Shown one piece after another: positions 17,186-25,724 of a DNA stretch of 64,000 bases. Origin of the DNA: Stutzerimonas stutzeri (GTDB lineage Bacteria; Pseudomonadota; Gammaproteobacteria; Pseudomonadales; Pseudomonadaceae); the NCBI RefSeq assembly GCF_024448715.1, contig NZ_JAMOHZ010000001.1, positions 620,001-684,000 on the forward strand, read 5' to 3'. Positions within the stretch are counted from its first letter, which is position 1. Each line of letters opens with the position of its first letter. The notes beneath the pieces were generated by a model. That model had not been told where the DNA came from and searched no databases. It worked only from the letters and a program-made list of their open reading frames with translations. The translations under genes and the position numbers were made by a program.

Positions 17186-17781
17186 GGTCTGGTTCCTTGG
17201 AAAGGCAGCGAATCTTGACCGAACAGTCACTAAAGGCAAAGTGCCATCTTTCCGGCACGGTAACCTGTTCAGACTGCGCTATCGTGCTAGCTCATCGTTC
17301 GGAAAAACATTTTCTAAAGGCAAAGAAATGAATCGTCTGCCAGGCGGTCATTCAGCGAGCCCTGGTCGGCAAATCAAATGAATCCCGTTGCGAGGGACGC
17401 AACCGTCAGCCAGGCGTAACGAGCGCGGCGAATCTGTTGGCGACCTGCATCACGATGGCCGGGCCCACTTGGCTGCTGCATTCCCTGGCGTCAGAAAAAA
17501 GGGGGTTATGATCCTTGACCGAGCTGCGAACATGAGGCGAAATGTGACGCTGTTCCCATAGGAGAATCAGACTGACTTTGGCGAGACGCCAGCCGAGGCA
17601 AGGGTCATTCGTCACATCACATAGGGCTTAATCAGCGTATCCAGCACACGGACCGCTGATTAATACAGCCGGGCTTCGATCCAAAAGATTCCATCTCATG
17701 GAAGCGGAACGCCGGCAACCAACCAGAATCTTATCCGCATGCCTACTATTCCCAGCATGCTCTATGAAGGAATTAGCGCTA
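17186..17781. other. Intergenic region with a direct repeat, upstream of the stressosome operon
   Basis: The 12-base sequence CTAAAGGCAAAG occurs twice in the same orientation, at 17230-17241 and 17314-17325. The second copy provides a ribosome-binding-like AAAGG before a 17-codon open frame at 17328-17381, which I cannot support as a gene. The region must hold the divergent promoters of the MHYT-GGDEF-EAL gene and the rsb-like operon, but no consensus promoter stands out. Open frames of 65-80 codons here show no family features. Confidence 0.5.
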
Positions 17782-18633
17782 ATGGCTCTATTGCAGGAAC
17801 GCATACTCAACGTCATCGCCAGCAAGCAATCGGAACTGCTCGACAAGTGGACCTCTGAACTGGAATCCAGTGGTCAGTACCGGACCGTCAAAGTCGAAGA
17901 TCTACGCCAGCAAACAGTCGATTTCATTCGCTTTCTGATCGCAGGCGCCGGCAGAACCAACTCAGGTGACGTCAGGGACGCTAGCTGGGATGAAATGCGT
18001 CTGTTCCTCGAAAAACTGTCGCATAGCCGAGTGCAACTGGGCTTCGATTCACAACAAACCGCAGGCTTCATCTTTTCGATCAAACGAACTCTGATGCCGC
18101 TGTTGCAGGAAGAGTATGCCGACGAACCAGCTTTGCTAGCCGAGCAGCTTTGGGCTCTGTCCGAACTGGTTGACGAGCTCGGTTTGTACACGGTGCGTGT
18201 ATTCCAGAAATCTCGCGAGGCCGTGATCAAGCGTCAGCAAGAGGAACTGCTTGAGCTGTCCACGCCGGTTGTAAAGCTTTGGGATGGCGTGCTGGCGCTG
18301 CCCATGATCGGCACCCTCGATTCGCAACGCACCCAGGTGGTGATGGAATCGTTGTTGCAGCGAATCGTCGATACTGGCTCGGAAATAGCCATCATCGACA
18401 TCACTGGCGTGCCTACGGTGGACACCTTGGTGGCACAGCACCTGCTCAAGACCGTCACTGCAATTCGCCTGATGGGCGCTGACTGCATTATCAGTGGAGT
18501 ACGTCCGCAGATAGCCCAGACGATCGTGCATCTCGGACTCGATCTGCAAGGCATCGTGACCAAGGCGTCACTCGCCGATGCGCTGGCACTGGCATTACGC
18601 CGCTCCGGCCTCACTGTAACCAAGGCCGTGTAA
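17782..18633 (+). CDS. rsbR: RsbR-type stressosome sensor/scaffold protein
   Basis: This 283-residue protein has an N-terminal all-helical sensor region (about 1-150, globin-like in this family) and a C-terminal STAS domain (about 160-275). The two phosphorylatable threonines of RsbR proteins appear conserved, in ELSTPVVKLW (Thr161) and ITGVPTVDT (about Thr212). RsbR forms the stressosome core with RsbS and binds RsbT. The start at 17782 has AAGGA ten bases upstream; ATGs at 17764 and 17698 are possible. It overlaps rsbS by one base (TAATG). The sensed signal is unknown. Confidence 0.88.
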   Translation: MALLQERILNVIASKQSELLDKWTSELESSGQYRTVKVEDLRQQTVDFIRFLIAGAGRTNSGDVRDASWDEMRLFLEKLSHSRVQLGFDSQQTAGFIFSIKRTLMPLLQEEYADEPALLAEQLWALSELVDELGLYTVRVFQKSREAVIKRQQEELLELSTPVVKLWDGVLALPMIGTLDSQRTQVVMESLLQRIVDTGSEIAIIDITGVPTVDTLVAQHLLKTVTAIRLMGADCIISGVRPQIAQTIVHLGLDLQGIVTKASLADALALALRRSGLTVTKAV

Positions 18634-18995
18634 TGGAGCGTATTCCTATATTGCAGATGGGCGAGTTTTTACTCGTCACCATTCAAGTCGACATGCACGA
18701 CCAACTGGCCATGACCTTGCAGGACGACCTCGCCGAGCGCATCAGTGCGACTTCGGCCCGTGCCGTATTGATCGACATCTCTGCTCTGGACATGGTCGAT
18801 TCGTTTATAGGCCGGATGATCAGCTCGATCTCCGGCCTATCCAGCATCATGGATGCCGAGACCGTAGTGGTCGGAATGCAGCCGGCGGTAGCAATTACGC
18901 TCGTCGAACTAGGCCTGACGCTGCAGGGCGTCAGCACTGCATTGAATGTCGAGAGAGGTATGCAGCTCCTGCATAAACGGATGGCCGAAAAATGA
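18633..18995 (+). CDS. rsbS: RsbS-type STAS antagonist
   Basis: This 120-residue single STAS domain matches RsbS, the second core protein of stressosomes. The motif DISALDMVDSFIGR holds Ser57, equivalent to the serine phosphorylated by RsbT in B. subtilis RsbS. It begins on the last base of the rsbR stop codon and its stop overlaps the rsbT start by four bases, which indicates one translationally coupled operon. Confidence 0.9.
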   Translation: MERIPILQMGEFLLVTIQVDMHDQLAMTLQDDLAERISATSARAVLIDISALDMVDSFIGRMISSISGLSSIMDAETVVVGMQPAVAITLVELGLTLQGVSTALNVERGMQLLHKRMAEK

Positions 18996-19396
18996 CCGTT
19001 CGCACCAGCGGTAGCTTGCCGGTACGCCTTGAGCAGGACGTGGTACTTGCCCGTCAGGCGGCCCGTCGATTGGCACAGGATTGCGGTATGCGCCTGATCG
19101 ACCAAACGAAACTGGTCACTGCCGTCAGCGAGCTGGCCCGTAATACGGTGGTCTACGGCGGCGGCGGCGATATGGATTGGGAAGTCATTGACGAGGGCCC
19201 TCGCACCGGTATCCGTCTGACGTTCCGCGATGAAGGTCCCGGCATAGCCGACTTAAAACTGGCCATGACCGACGGCTGGACATCCGGCGGAGGTCTCGGA
19301 CTCGGGCTGACCGGTGCAAAGCGACTGGTGGATGAGTTCGAACTCGATAGCACCCCAGGCATTGGTACTCGAATCAGTATCACACGATGGTCATGA
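18992..19396 (+). CDS. rsbT: RsbT-type serine/threonine kinase (switch protein)
   Basis: This 134-residue GHKL-type kinase resembles RsbT. It has the N-box ELARNTVVYGGGG, the ATP-lid motif DEGPGI and the G2 motif GGGLGLGLTGAKRL. RsbT phosphorylates RsbR and RsbS and is then released from the stressosome to activate a downstream partner; in B. subtilis that is RsbU. No RsbU, RsbV, RsbW or sigma-B gene is nearby, so the output probably runs through the two kinases that follow. It overlaps both neighbours. Confidence 0.9.
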   Translation: MTVRTSGSLPVRLEQDVVLARQAARRLAQDCGMRLIDQTKLVTAVSELARNTVVYGGGGDMDWEVIDEGPRTGIRLTFRDEGPGIADLKLAMTDGWTSGGGLGLGLTGAKRLVDEFELDSTPGIGTRISITRWS

Positions 19397-20403
19397 ACCT
19401 CTACGGCTCGCTGACAACGGTATTACCGATCGAGGACAGCAGCCAGGTAGGTCACGCACGCCGCGTTGCGCAGCGCCTTGCTGAAAGCCTGGATTTCGGC
19501 GACACCGATGCGGGGCGTGTCGCGCTGGCAGCCACGGAGCTGGCTACCAACCTACTCAAGCATGCCCACCATGGTGCTTTGCACCTGCGCTCGATACCCG
19601 CGAGTACCGGCTTTGGTATCGAGATCATTGCGGTGGATCGCGGGCCGGGATTTAACTTCAGCGAATGCCTGACTGATGGCTTTTCCACGGGCGGCACGCA
19701 AGGCACAGGGCTAGGCGCCTTGATGCGACAGGCGCAGTGCTTCGATGCGTACTCGGATAGCCGAGGATCGGCCGTGCTCGTTCAGCTGTATCCACGCAAC
19801 GTTTCGGCGCTGCCTTTGCGTGTTGGAGTTAATCAACATTCCTTGGCTGACGATCCGGCGTGTGGCGACACGTGGCACTTGGCGATCGACAAACACCGGC
19901 TCAGTGCTCTGGTAATAGACGGCATCGGCCATGGAGCAGATGCGCAAGAGGCTAGTACTGCCGGCGCCATCGTATTCGCAGCGGAGCCCTTCGCTGAGCC
20001 TGAGATCAGTATTACCGAGATGCATCAGGCGATGTCTGGCACCCGCGGCGGAGCCGCAGCCGTCGCGCTGTTCGATGCTCGTCTCAAGACCTTACGCTTT
20101 GCCGGTATTGGCAACATCGGCGCTAGTCTGCTCAGTCCGGAAAAAAGTCGTGGCCTGGCCTCGCACCCAGGAATCGTCGGTTCGCATTTTCGAAAAGCGC
20201 GCGCCTTCGACTATCCCGTTGAAGGAGCCCATTTGCTGATTATGTACAGCGATGGGCTGCAATCACGCTGGGACCTGCGCGACTATCCTGGCTTGGTGCA
20301 CCGACACCCAGCTCTTATTGCAGCCGTGTTGCATCGTGATTTTTGTCGCGGCCGTGACGATGTGACTGTTTTGGTGATTGCCTTGGAGGCGACTCGTGAC
20401 TGA
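19387..20403 (+). CDS. RsbX/SpoIIE-like phosphatase with N-terminal GHKL domain
   Basis: This 338-residue protein joins an anti-sigma-type ATP-binding domain (about 1-135; ELATNLLKHAHHG, DRGPGFNF, GGTQGTGLGA) to a PP2C/SpoIIE phosphatase domain (about 145-335; LVIDGIGHGADAQEAS, MYSDGLQSRW, GRDDVTVLV). In B. subtilis the separate phosphatase RsbX resets the stressosome by dephosphorylating RsbR and RsbS; this protein is the natural candidate for that role. The fused GHKL domain resembles a second RsbT/RsbW module. Alternative starts are 19387 and 19393; both overlap the rsbT stop. Confidence 0.82.
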   Translation: MVMNLYGSLTTVLPIEDSSQVGHARRVAQRLAESLDFGDTDAGRVALAATELATNLLKHAHHGALHLRSIPASTGFGIEIIAVDRGPGFNFSECLTDGFSTGGTQGTGLGALMRQAQCFDAYSDSRGSAVLVQLYPRNVSALPLRVGVNQHSLADDPACGDTWHLAIDKHRLSALVIDGIGHGADAQEASTAGAIVFAAEPFAEPEISITEMHQAMSGTRGGAAAVALFDARLKTLRFAGIGNIGASLLSPEKSRGLASHPGIVGSHFRKARAFDYPVEGAHLLIMYSDGLQSRWDLRDYPGLVHRHPALIAAVLHRDFCRGRDDVTVLVIALEATRD

Positions 20404-21259
20404 CTCGACCGTCTATAACGACGCAGAGATCGAAAGACTGCGCAGCGAGAACGAGTCGCTGCGCGCTGAGCTCGAAGAGACCAACCAGGGCGTGCTGGCG
20501 CTGTATGCCGAGCTAGACACCCAAGCCGAACAGCTGCGCCAGGCGTCCGATCTCAAGAGCCGCTTTTTGTCCTACATGAGTCATGAGTTCCGCACGCCCT
20601 TGGGCTCGATCCGCAGCATCACACGGCTGCTCAGCGACGAGATGGACGGCCCGCTAAGCGACGAGCAACACAAGCAGGTGGTGTTCATCAGCGGCGCTGC
20701 CACCGAACTGAGCGATATGGTCGATGATCTCCTCGACCTGGCTAAGATCGAGGCGGGTCGCATCACCATTTCACCGGCGTGGTTCGATATGTTCGACCTG
20801 TTCGCAGCGTTGCGCGGCATGTTTCGTCCGATCGTCGATGGCAATTCGGTGGATTTGATTTTCGAGGAGCCGCAAGACATCCCGCGCCTCTACACTGACG
20901 ACAAGAAGCTTGCGCAAATTCTGCGCAATTTCATTTCCAATGCATTGAAGTTCACCCAACAAGGAGAGGTGCGCATTTCCGCACGGCCTGAAGGTGAGCG
21001 AGAAATCCGCTTCGCCGTCACTGACAGCGGCATTGGTATACCTGAGGATCTACACGGCAACCTGTTCGAAGACTTCGTCCAGATCGACACGCCCCTTCAG
21101 AAGCGCCTGCGAGGTACAGGGTTGGGGTTATCGCTGTGCAAACGCTTCGCCGGATTACTCGGTGGACGCGTCGGTGTGGAAAGTACGCCCGGCGTAGGCT
21201 CGACTTTTTTTGTCATTATTCCCCTCGCCATTTCTGCGGAGCCGGTCGATGGAGCATAA
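20396..21259 (+). CDS. Soluble sensor histidine kinase of the stressosome operon
   Basis: This 287-residue kinase has an N-terminal coiled coil (about 8-50) and no membrane segment. Its HisKA domain has the H-box YMSHEFRTPLGSIR, and the HATPase domain has the N-box NFISNALKFT, DSGIGI and GTGLGLSLCKRF. I choose the GTG at 20396 because TTGGAGG lies at correct spacing; an in-frame start at 20378 is less likely. It overlaps the phosphatase gene and the next gene, so it belongs to the same operon. In B. subtilis stressosome operons this position is not a histidine kinase, so RsbT signalling may feed a phosphorelay here. Confidence 0.87.
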   Translation: MTDSTVYNDAEIERLRSENESLRAELEETNQGVLALYAELDTQAEQLRQASDLKSRFLSYMSHEFRTPLGSIRSITRLLSDEMDGPLSDEQHKQVVFISGAATELSDMVDDLLDLAKIEAGRITISPAWFDMFDLFAALRGMFRPIVDGNSVDLIFEEPQDIPRLYTDDKKLAQILRNFISNALKFTQQGEVRISARPEGEREIRFAVTDSGIGIPEDLHGNLFEDFVQIDTPLQKRLRGTGLGLSLCKRFAGLLGGRVGVESTPGVGSTFFVIIPLAISAEPVDGA

Positions 21260-23240
21260 ATGCAGACTGCTAGTGGTTGATGACAATGCTGCTACGCGTT
21301 ACGCGATACGTCGGGTACTGGAGCGGCATGGCTATGCCGTGCTCGAAGCCGGTACCGGCTTCGAAGGTCAGACCATCATTGCCAACGATGAGGTTGATGC
21401 GCTGATTCTCGATGTAAACCTGCCGGACATGAGCGGCTTCGATATTGTCCGACAATTGCGTGCGGATGACTGCACGCGGTTGCTACCTGTCATTCACGTG
21501 TCCGCGGCATCGATCCAGACCGGCGATATGATCACTGGCCTCGACGCGGGCGCGGATGCCTATCTGATTCACCCGGTCGACCCAGACGTGCTCCTCGCTA
21601 CGCTGCGCACGCTGTTGCGCGTTCGCGATACCGAGCATGCATTGCGTGAAAGCGAAGCACGCTTCCGGGAAATTTTCGCCAACGTGGCAGCACCAATCGG
21701 CGTTATCGATACACGTCTGCAAATCCATGAGAGCAATCAGGCATTCGAAATGCTGTTGGGAGACCAACGGGACTCTTCAGCATTGGTTGCATGCCTCGCG
21801 GAAAATCAAGAAGACAAGCTGCAAAAGCTGCGTGATAGCCTGGCAAATGGCATGCGCTGGAACGACACGCTGACTATGCGCGTAGCAGGCGAACTGCGCG
21901 AAACGAAATGGCAAGTCTCACCCTATCATCGTGCGTTCGAACTTGGCTTGGTATTCGTCGAAGACGTGACCGAGCAACGCCAGCGCGAACGCTCACAGTT
22001 GCAACAGCTCGATAACGTCAACAGCGAGCTGGCTCGCGAAGTGGCTGAACGCGTACGCACCGAAGCGCAATTGATGCAGGCGCAGAAGATGGATGCGCTG
22101 GGCAAATTGACTGGTGGCATCGCTCATGACTTCAATAACTTGCTGACCGGCATCATCACCGGGATCGAGCTGCTCAAACAGCGGCTTCAGCAAGGGCGTA
22201 ACGACGCGGTATTACGCTTCGCTGATACCGCATTGAGTTCCGCACGGAGCGCAGCTTCAATGACCAACCGGCTGCTGGCCTTTGCACGCCAGCAACCGTT
22301 GGATTCGCGTCCTGCTGACCTCAATGACGAGATTCGCTCTCTCGAAGAACTGTTACAACGCACCATCGGCGAACGCATCAGGCTGAACCTAGATCTCTAC
22401 GAAGGCGACATGATCGCCCAGGTGGATGCCAATCAGCTGGAAAGCGCCGTGCTCAACCTGGTTATCAATGCGCGTGACGCGCTTCCTAAAGGCGGGAATA
22501 TCACCATCCGGACCGCTGCGCTGCGATCGCAGGGAAATGCCGATCTGGCTGATGGCGACTACGTCACGCTGAGCGTCAAAGACGATGGTACCGGCATCGA
22601 CCCAGCCGTTATCAGCAAGGTTTTCGAGCCGTTCTTTACTACTAAACCGCTCGGCCAGGGCACCGGCCTCGGCCTTTCATCGATTTACGGCTTCGCCCGC
22701 CAATCCGGCGGCGAAGCGCGGATTAACAGCGTCGTTGGTCAAGGCACAGAAGTGACTCTGGTGCTGCCCGCTGCCAGCGAAACCATCCGTTTATCCGAGC
22801 CAAACGGTGATATGCCGCAGGGCTATGGCGAGCATGTGCTGATCGTTGAAGACATGCCAGCTGTACGCATGCTGGTCATCGAGATGCTGGAGGAAGCGGG
22901 CTACCGTTGCAGCGGCGTCGGTGATGTCGCGACAGCGCTATCGGTGCTGCAGGAAGATTTGAGCATCGATTTACTACTGACGGATGTCGGCTTACCGCAA
23001 TTGTCCGGACGTGAGTTAGCCGATGCTGCTCGTGTTCACCGCCCGACCCTGCCGGTACTGTTCATGACGGGATATGCAGAAAATGCGGTGCGTCGTGACC
23101 GCTTTCTCGCCGAAGGAATGGACATGGTGGTTAAACCTTTTCAAATTAGCGAGCTGCTCGGCAAGGTGCGCCGAATGCTCGACATGTATGCATCGAGCCA
23201 TGCCCTGTCGCTGCAAAATACCGAATTTGTCCAACGGTAA
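21249..23240 (+). CDS. Hybrid histidine kinase REC-PAS-HisKA-HATPase-REC
   Basis: This 663-residue soluble protein has an N-terminal receiver (RLLVVDDNAATRYAIRR, phospho-Asp in LILDVNLPDMSG) and a PAS domain near 140-250. A coiled linker leads to HisKA (LGKLTGGIAHDFNNLL) and HATPase (NARDALPKGG, GTGLGLSSIYGFA). A C-terminal receiver ends the protein (LIVEDMPAVRMLV, LLTDVGLPQLSG). The ATG at 21249 overlaps the preceding kinase by 11 bases. No DNA-binding output domain is present, so the final effector is elsewhere. As the last gene of the operon it probably receives phosphate from the preceding kinase through its first receiver, which is inference. Confidence 0.88.
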   Translation: MEHKCRLLVVDDNAATRYAIRRVLERHGYAVLEAGTGFEGQTIIANDEVDALILDVNLPDMSGFDIVRQLRADDCTRLLPVIHVSAASIQTGDMITGLDAGADAYLIHPVDPDVLLATLRTLLRVRDTEHALRESEARFREIFANVAAPIGVIDTRLQIHESNQAFEMLLGDQRDSSALVACLAENQEDKLQKLRDSLANGMRWNDTLTMRVAGELRETKWQVSPYHRAFELGLVFVEDVTEQRQRERSQLQQLDNVNSELAREVAERVRTEAQLMQAQKMDALGKLTGGIAHDFNNLLTGIITGIELLKQRLQQGRNDAVLRFADTALSSARSAASMTNRLLAFARQQPLDSRPADLNDEIRSLEELLQRTIGERIRLNLDLYEGDMIAQVDANQLESAVLNLVINARDALPKGGNITIRTAALRSQGNADLADGDYVTLSVKDDGTGIDPAVISKVFEPFFTTKPLGQGTGLGLSSIYGFARQSGGEARINSVVGQGTEVTLVLPAASETIRLSEPNGDMPQGYGEHVLIVEDMPAVRMLVIEMLEEAGYRCSGVGDVATALSVLQEDLSIDLLLTDVGLPQLSGRELADAARVHRPTLPVLFMTGYAENAVRRDRFLAEGMDMVVKPFQISELLGKVRRMLDMYASSHALSLQNTEFVQR

Positions 23241-23382
23241 CGGCCTTACCCCAGCGAGTCCTACTAAGGTCAGAATCGTCGAGGTCATGCCAACTCCGCT
23301 ACGAAACCTGTGGCGTTGGGAATCCTCTCAAGTATCCAGCCCGCTTCGATTGGCGCATTACCCCACGCCACAGTGCGACAGC

Positions 23383-24063
23383 TCAGACCCGCATTTCGGT
23401 GATTTCCAGAACGTGAGTGATGGCGCCTGCCTTTGCATCCCAGACGTACCGAAAGTGCGGCCCCTGGACAGGCAGCGAGACCGCCTGCGGGCGGAACGCT
23501 GCGACGCATTCGTGCCCTTCCAGTCGTACGCTTCGGTACAACAGTCCCCAAATCTTGCCGTCTCGGTGCTTGCGGGCAAACGCCTGGCTGCTGCCATAGG
23601 CAGCCGGATCGGGCTGATGCAGCTCGGGCATGTCGCGCACGTCAATGAGCGGTTTAACCACTTTGTTCACATATGCGCGCATGGTGATTTCCACGTTCGC
23701 CTCGCGAGTCGCTGCAAGAAACCGCTCCTGATGAAACTTGGTTTCGGCAATAGCCGCATCGATCGAGTTGGCGCAGTAATAAACACCGTAGCTGCCGTCG
23801 CTGAAACGGCTGAGTTTGCCAATATGGGTGAATGCGGCCATCACCGCTGTCGAACCGGGGCCACTGACACGATCGCCAGGCGCGACGCGTTGCAATGCGC
23901 CGGCTTCCTCGCGCAAGCGGTCATTGGTCATGGCTTCCAGAGCGAAGGCAATGTCCAAATCGTCCGGGCTCAAGGTATCTTCGAATACCGCCAACGGCGG
24001 AAACGAGCTGTTGATCAGCCGATACGCTTTACGCCATCCCGGTAGGACATCCTGCTGCGGCAT
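23383..24063 (-). CDS. RES domain toxin of a RES/Xre toxin-antitoxin pair
   Basis: This 226-residue protein has the RES fold, with WRKAYRLIN near the N-terminus and FSDGSYGVYYCANSIDAAIAE carrying the conserved Tyr and Glu. RES toxins of the ParT/MbcT type degrade or consume NAD+ and arrest growth. It overlaps its antitoxin by one base (TGATG), the usual arrangement with the antitoxin first. The length is typical and no frameshift is visible. Confidence 0.88.
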   Translation of the reverse strand: MPQQDVLPGWRKAYRLINSSFPPLAVFEDTLSPDDLDIAFALEAMTNDRLREEAGALQRVAPGDRVSGPGSTAVMAAFTHIGKLSRFSDGSYGVYYCANSIDAAIAETKFHQERFLAATREANVEITMRAYVNKVVKPLIDVRDMPELHQPDPAAYGSSQAFARKHRDGKIWGLLYRSVRLEGHECVAAFRPQAVSLPVQGPHFRYVWDAKAGAITHVLEITEMRV

Positions 24064-24464
24064 CAGCCGCGCACTCCGTCGAGATAACGGCGCACATCCG
24101 CAAGATCCACCACCTGACCGCCGAGCATGTAATCGAGCGCGCTCGAGCCGTTGAAGGGCGCCGCGTCATTGGGTTTGTGCACCCATTCGTAGCCCCGTTC
24201 GGCCTGGTTACTGAAGATGATGCGCAGCGCCTTGTGGATACCCATCAGGTAGGAGATCCGCTCCAGCGTGTCGCGTGGCAAACGAACTTCCGGAAGTTTC
24301 TTGTATTTGAAGTAAGTGGTATTACCCACCGAACCCAAGAGGACGCGTTGTTGATCAGCGCTGCAGTTCCACAAGCCCATCAGATTGAAGAAGAACGTCA
24401 GCGCCACTCGCCCGGCATCGGGCGAGGTGATATCCGGTTTGCTGACCGCCTGTTCGAGTTTCAT
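24063..24464 (-). CDS. Xre/MbcA/ParS-type antitoxin
   Basis: This 133-residue protein pairs with the RES toxin. The N-terminal half is a helix-turn-helix-like domain (AGRVALTFFFNLMGLW and VGNTTYFKYKK). The C-terminal half matches the MbcA/ParS/Xre toxin-binding domain (ERISYLMGIHKALRIIFSN, GSSALDYMLGG). The ATG at 24464 has GGCGGAG at good spacing; the frame could start at a TTG two codons earlier. It probably represses its own operon through the palindromes upstream. Confidence 0.88.
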   Translation of the reverse strand: MKLEQAVSKPDITSPDAGRVALTFFFNLMGLWNCSADQQRVLLGSVGNTTYFKYKKLPEVRLPRDTLERISYLMGIHKALRIIFSNQAERGYEWVHKPNDAAPFNGSSALDYMLGGQVVDLADVRRYLDGVRG

Positions 24465-24504
24465 CTTCAACTCCGCCTGGTTATTGCAACTAAGCGAAGG
24501 TTAC

Positions 24505-24547
24505 TACGTATACGTATTAATTCAACTATTAAATTCATATACGTATA
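24505..24547. promoter_or_regulatory. Two palindromic operators upstream of the RES/Xre operon
   Basis: TACGTATACGTA (24505-24516) and TATACGTATA (24538-24547) are both perfect palindromes sharing the core TACGTA. Their centres are 32 bases apart, about three helical turns. They lie in an AT-rich stretch 40-80 bases before the antitoxin start and are likely autorepression sites for the Xre-type antitoxin. Confidence 0.6.
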
Positions 24548-24600
24548 ACTGAAGGCATCAGAGGTAACGCGATCCGGTGTGTCCGTTCCTCGGCGCCGTT

Positions 24601-25578
24601 TCAGTCCTTCAGTGCGCCACCGCAGCTCGATCCTTGCCCGGCGGTGCAGGCGTAGCAGTGATCACGGGTAACGATGGGATTGCCATCCAGGCTGGATGAC
24701 TTGAGCAAATCACGCAGGTGCGCGCGGTCCCGATCGATCAGGCCAGGCAGTGGCATGGGCAGGTCGAGCATCTGATTGAAATCGCAGTCGTACAGGTAGC
24801 CCTGCCAGTCGACGCTGACCAGATTGCGACACATCACACCGCCAAGGTTTTCCGGCCGGTAGCTATCGCGCAGCAGCTGCATGTAGTCGCTGAACTGCCC
24901 CTTGCTCACCAACGTGCTGCCGAAGCGTGCAATCGGCTGGTTGGTGATGGTCAGCAAGTGATTGAAGTGAATGCCGAAATCTTCGGCCAGATGCGCCTTG
25001 TAGTCGGCCTCCAGCTGCGCCTGTGGTGGTGGCAACATGGGACCCTGCGGGTTGTACACCAAGTTGAGAATCAGCCCGCCGCCCTCTTCCCCGTAACCCA
25101 ACGCATTGAGCTGGAGCAACCCGGCAATGCTGGCTTCGAACACGCCATCGCCACGCTGGCGGTCGACGTTTTCCCGCGAATAACAGGGCAGCGAGGCGGT
25201 CACCTCGACTTGCTGCTCGGCCAAAAACGCGGCGAGCCCCTCGTAACCAGGCTCACTGAGAATCGTCAGATTGCAGCGATCGATTACCCTCAGCCTTTCG
25301 CGACGAGCATGCACAACGATTTCACGAAAGCGCGGGTGCATCTCAGGCGCGCCGCCAGTAAGGTCCAAAGTCTGCACCGGATGCGCGTCGATAACCTGAT
25401 GCAGCAAGGCCAGGCTGTCGTCGGTCATGGCCTCTGGGCGAGTTGGTCCGGCGTTGACATGGCAATGCAGACAACGCTGATTGCAGCGGTAGGTCAGGTT
25501 GACTTGCAGCGCCTCAAAATGTGCACGGCGAATCGGCGGGAAGCTCAACGCATCGAGCAGAGGTAAAGTGTCACGCAT
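24601..25578 (-). CDS. arsS: ArsS-type radical SAM protein (arsenosugar biosynthesis family)
   Basis: This 325-residue protein has the radical SAM cluster motif CNQRCLHC (Cys32, 36, 39), followed by LDLTGGAPEMHP and a C-terminal Cys-rich segment (DHCYACTAGQGSSCGG) typical of the ArsS/DUF3641 family. ArsS is linked to making the 5-deoxyribosyl-arsenic bond of arsenosugars. The ATG at 25578 is preferred to an in-frame start at 25614. It diverges from two glycosyltransferases whose families carry arsenosugar names, but no arsM methyltransferase is in the window. Confidence 0.85.
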   Translation of the reverse strand: MRDTLPLLDALSFPPIRRAHFEALQVNLTYRCNQRCLHCHVNAGPTRPEAMTDDSLALLHQVIDAHPVQTLDLTGGAPEMHPRFREIVVHARRERLRVIDRCNLTILSEPGYEGLAAFLAEQQVEVTASLPCYSRENVDRQRGDGVFEASIAGLLQLNALGYGEEGGGLILNLVYNPQGPMLPPPQAQLEADYKAHLAEDFGIHFNHLLTITNQPIARFGSTLVSKGQFSDYMQLLRDSYRPENLGGVMCRNLVSVDWQGYLYDCDFNQMLDLPMPLPGLIDRDRAHLRDLLKSSSLDGNPIVTRDHCYACTAGQGSSCGGALKD

Positions 25579-25724
25579 GACAGTCGCTACTCCAGATGCT
25601 GATTTTGGAGGCACAGGACGGTTCGGAATTCAGACTGCCGAAGAAACGCACAACGCCGAGCGTTCTCCGTCAAAGCATAGCCAAGCCTGCCGAGAACCCG
25701 ACACCCGACCGCCAGGAGACCACG

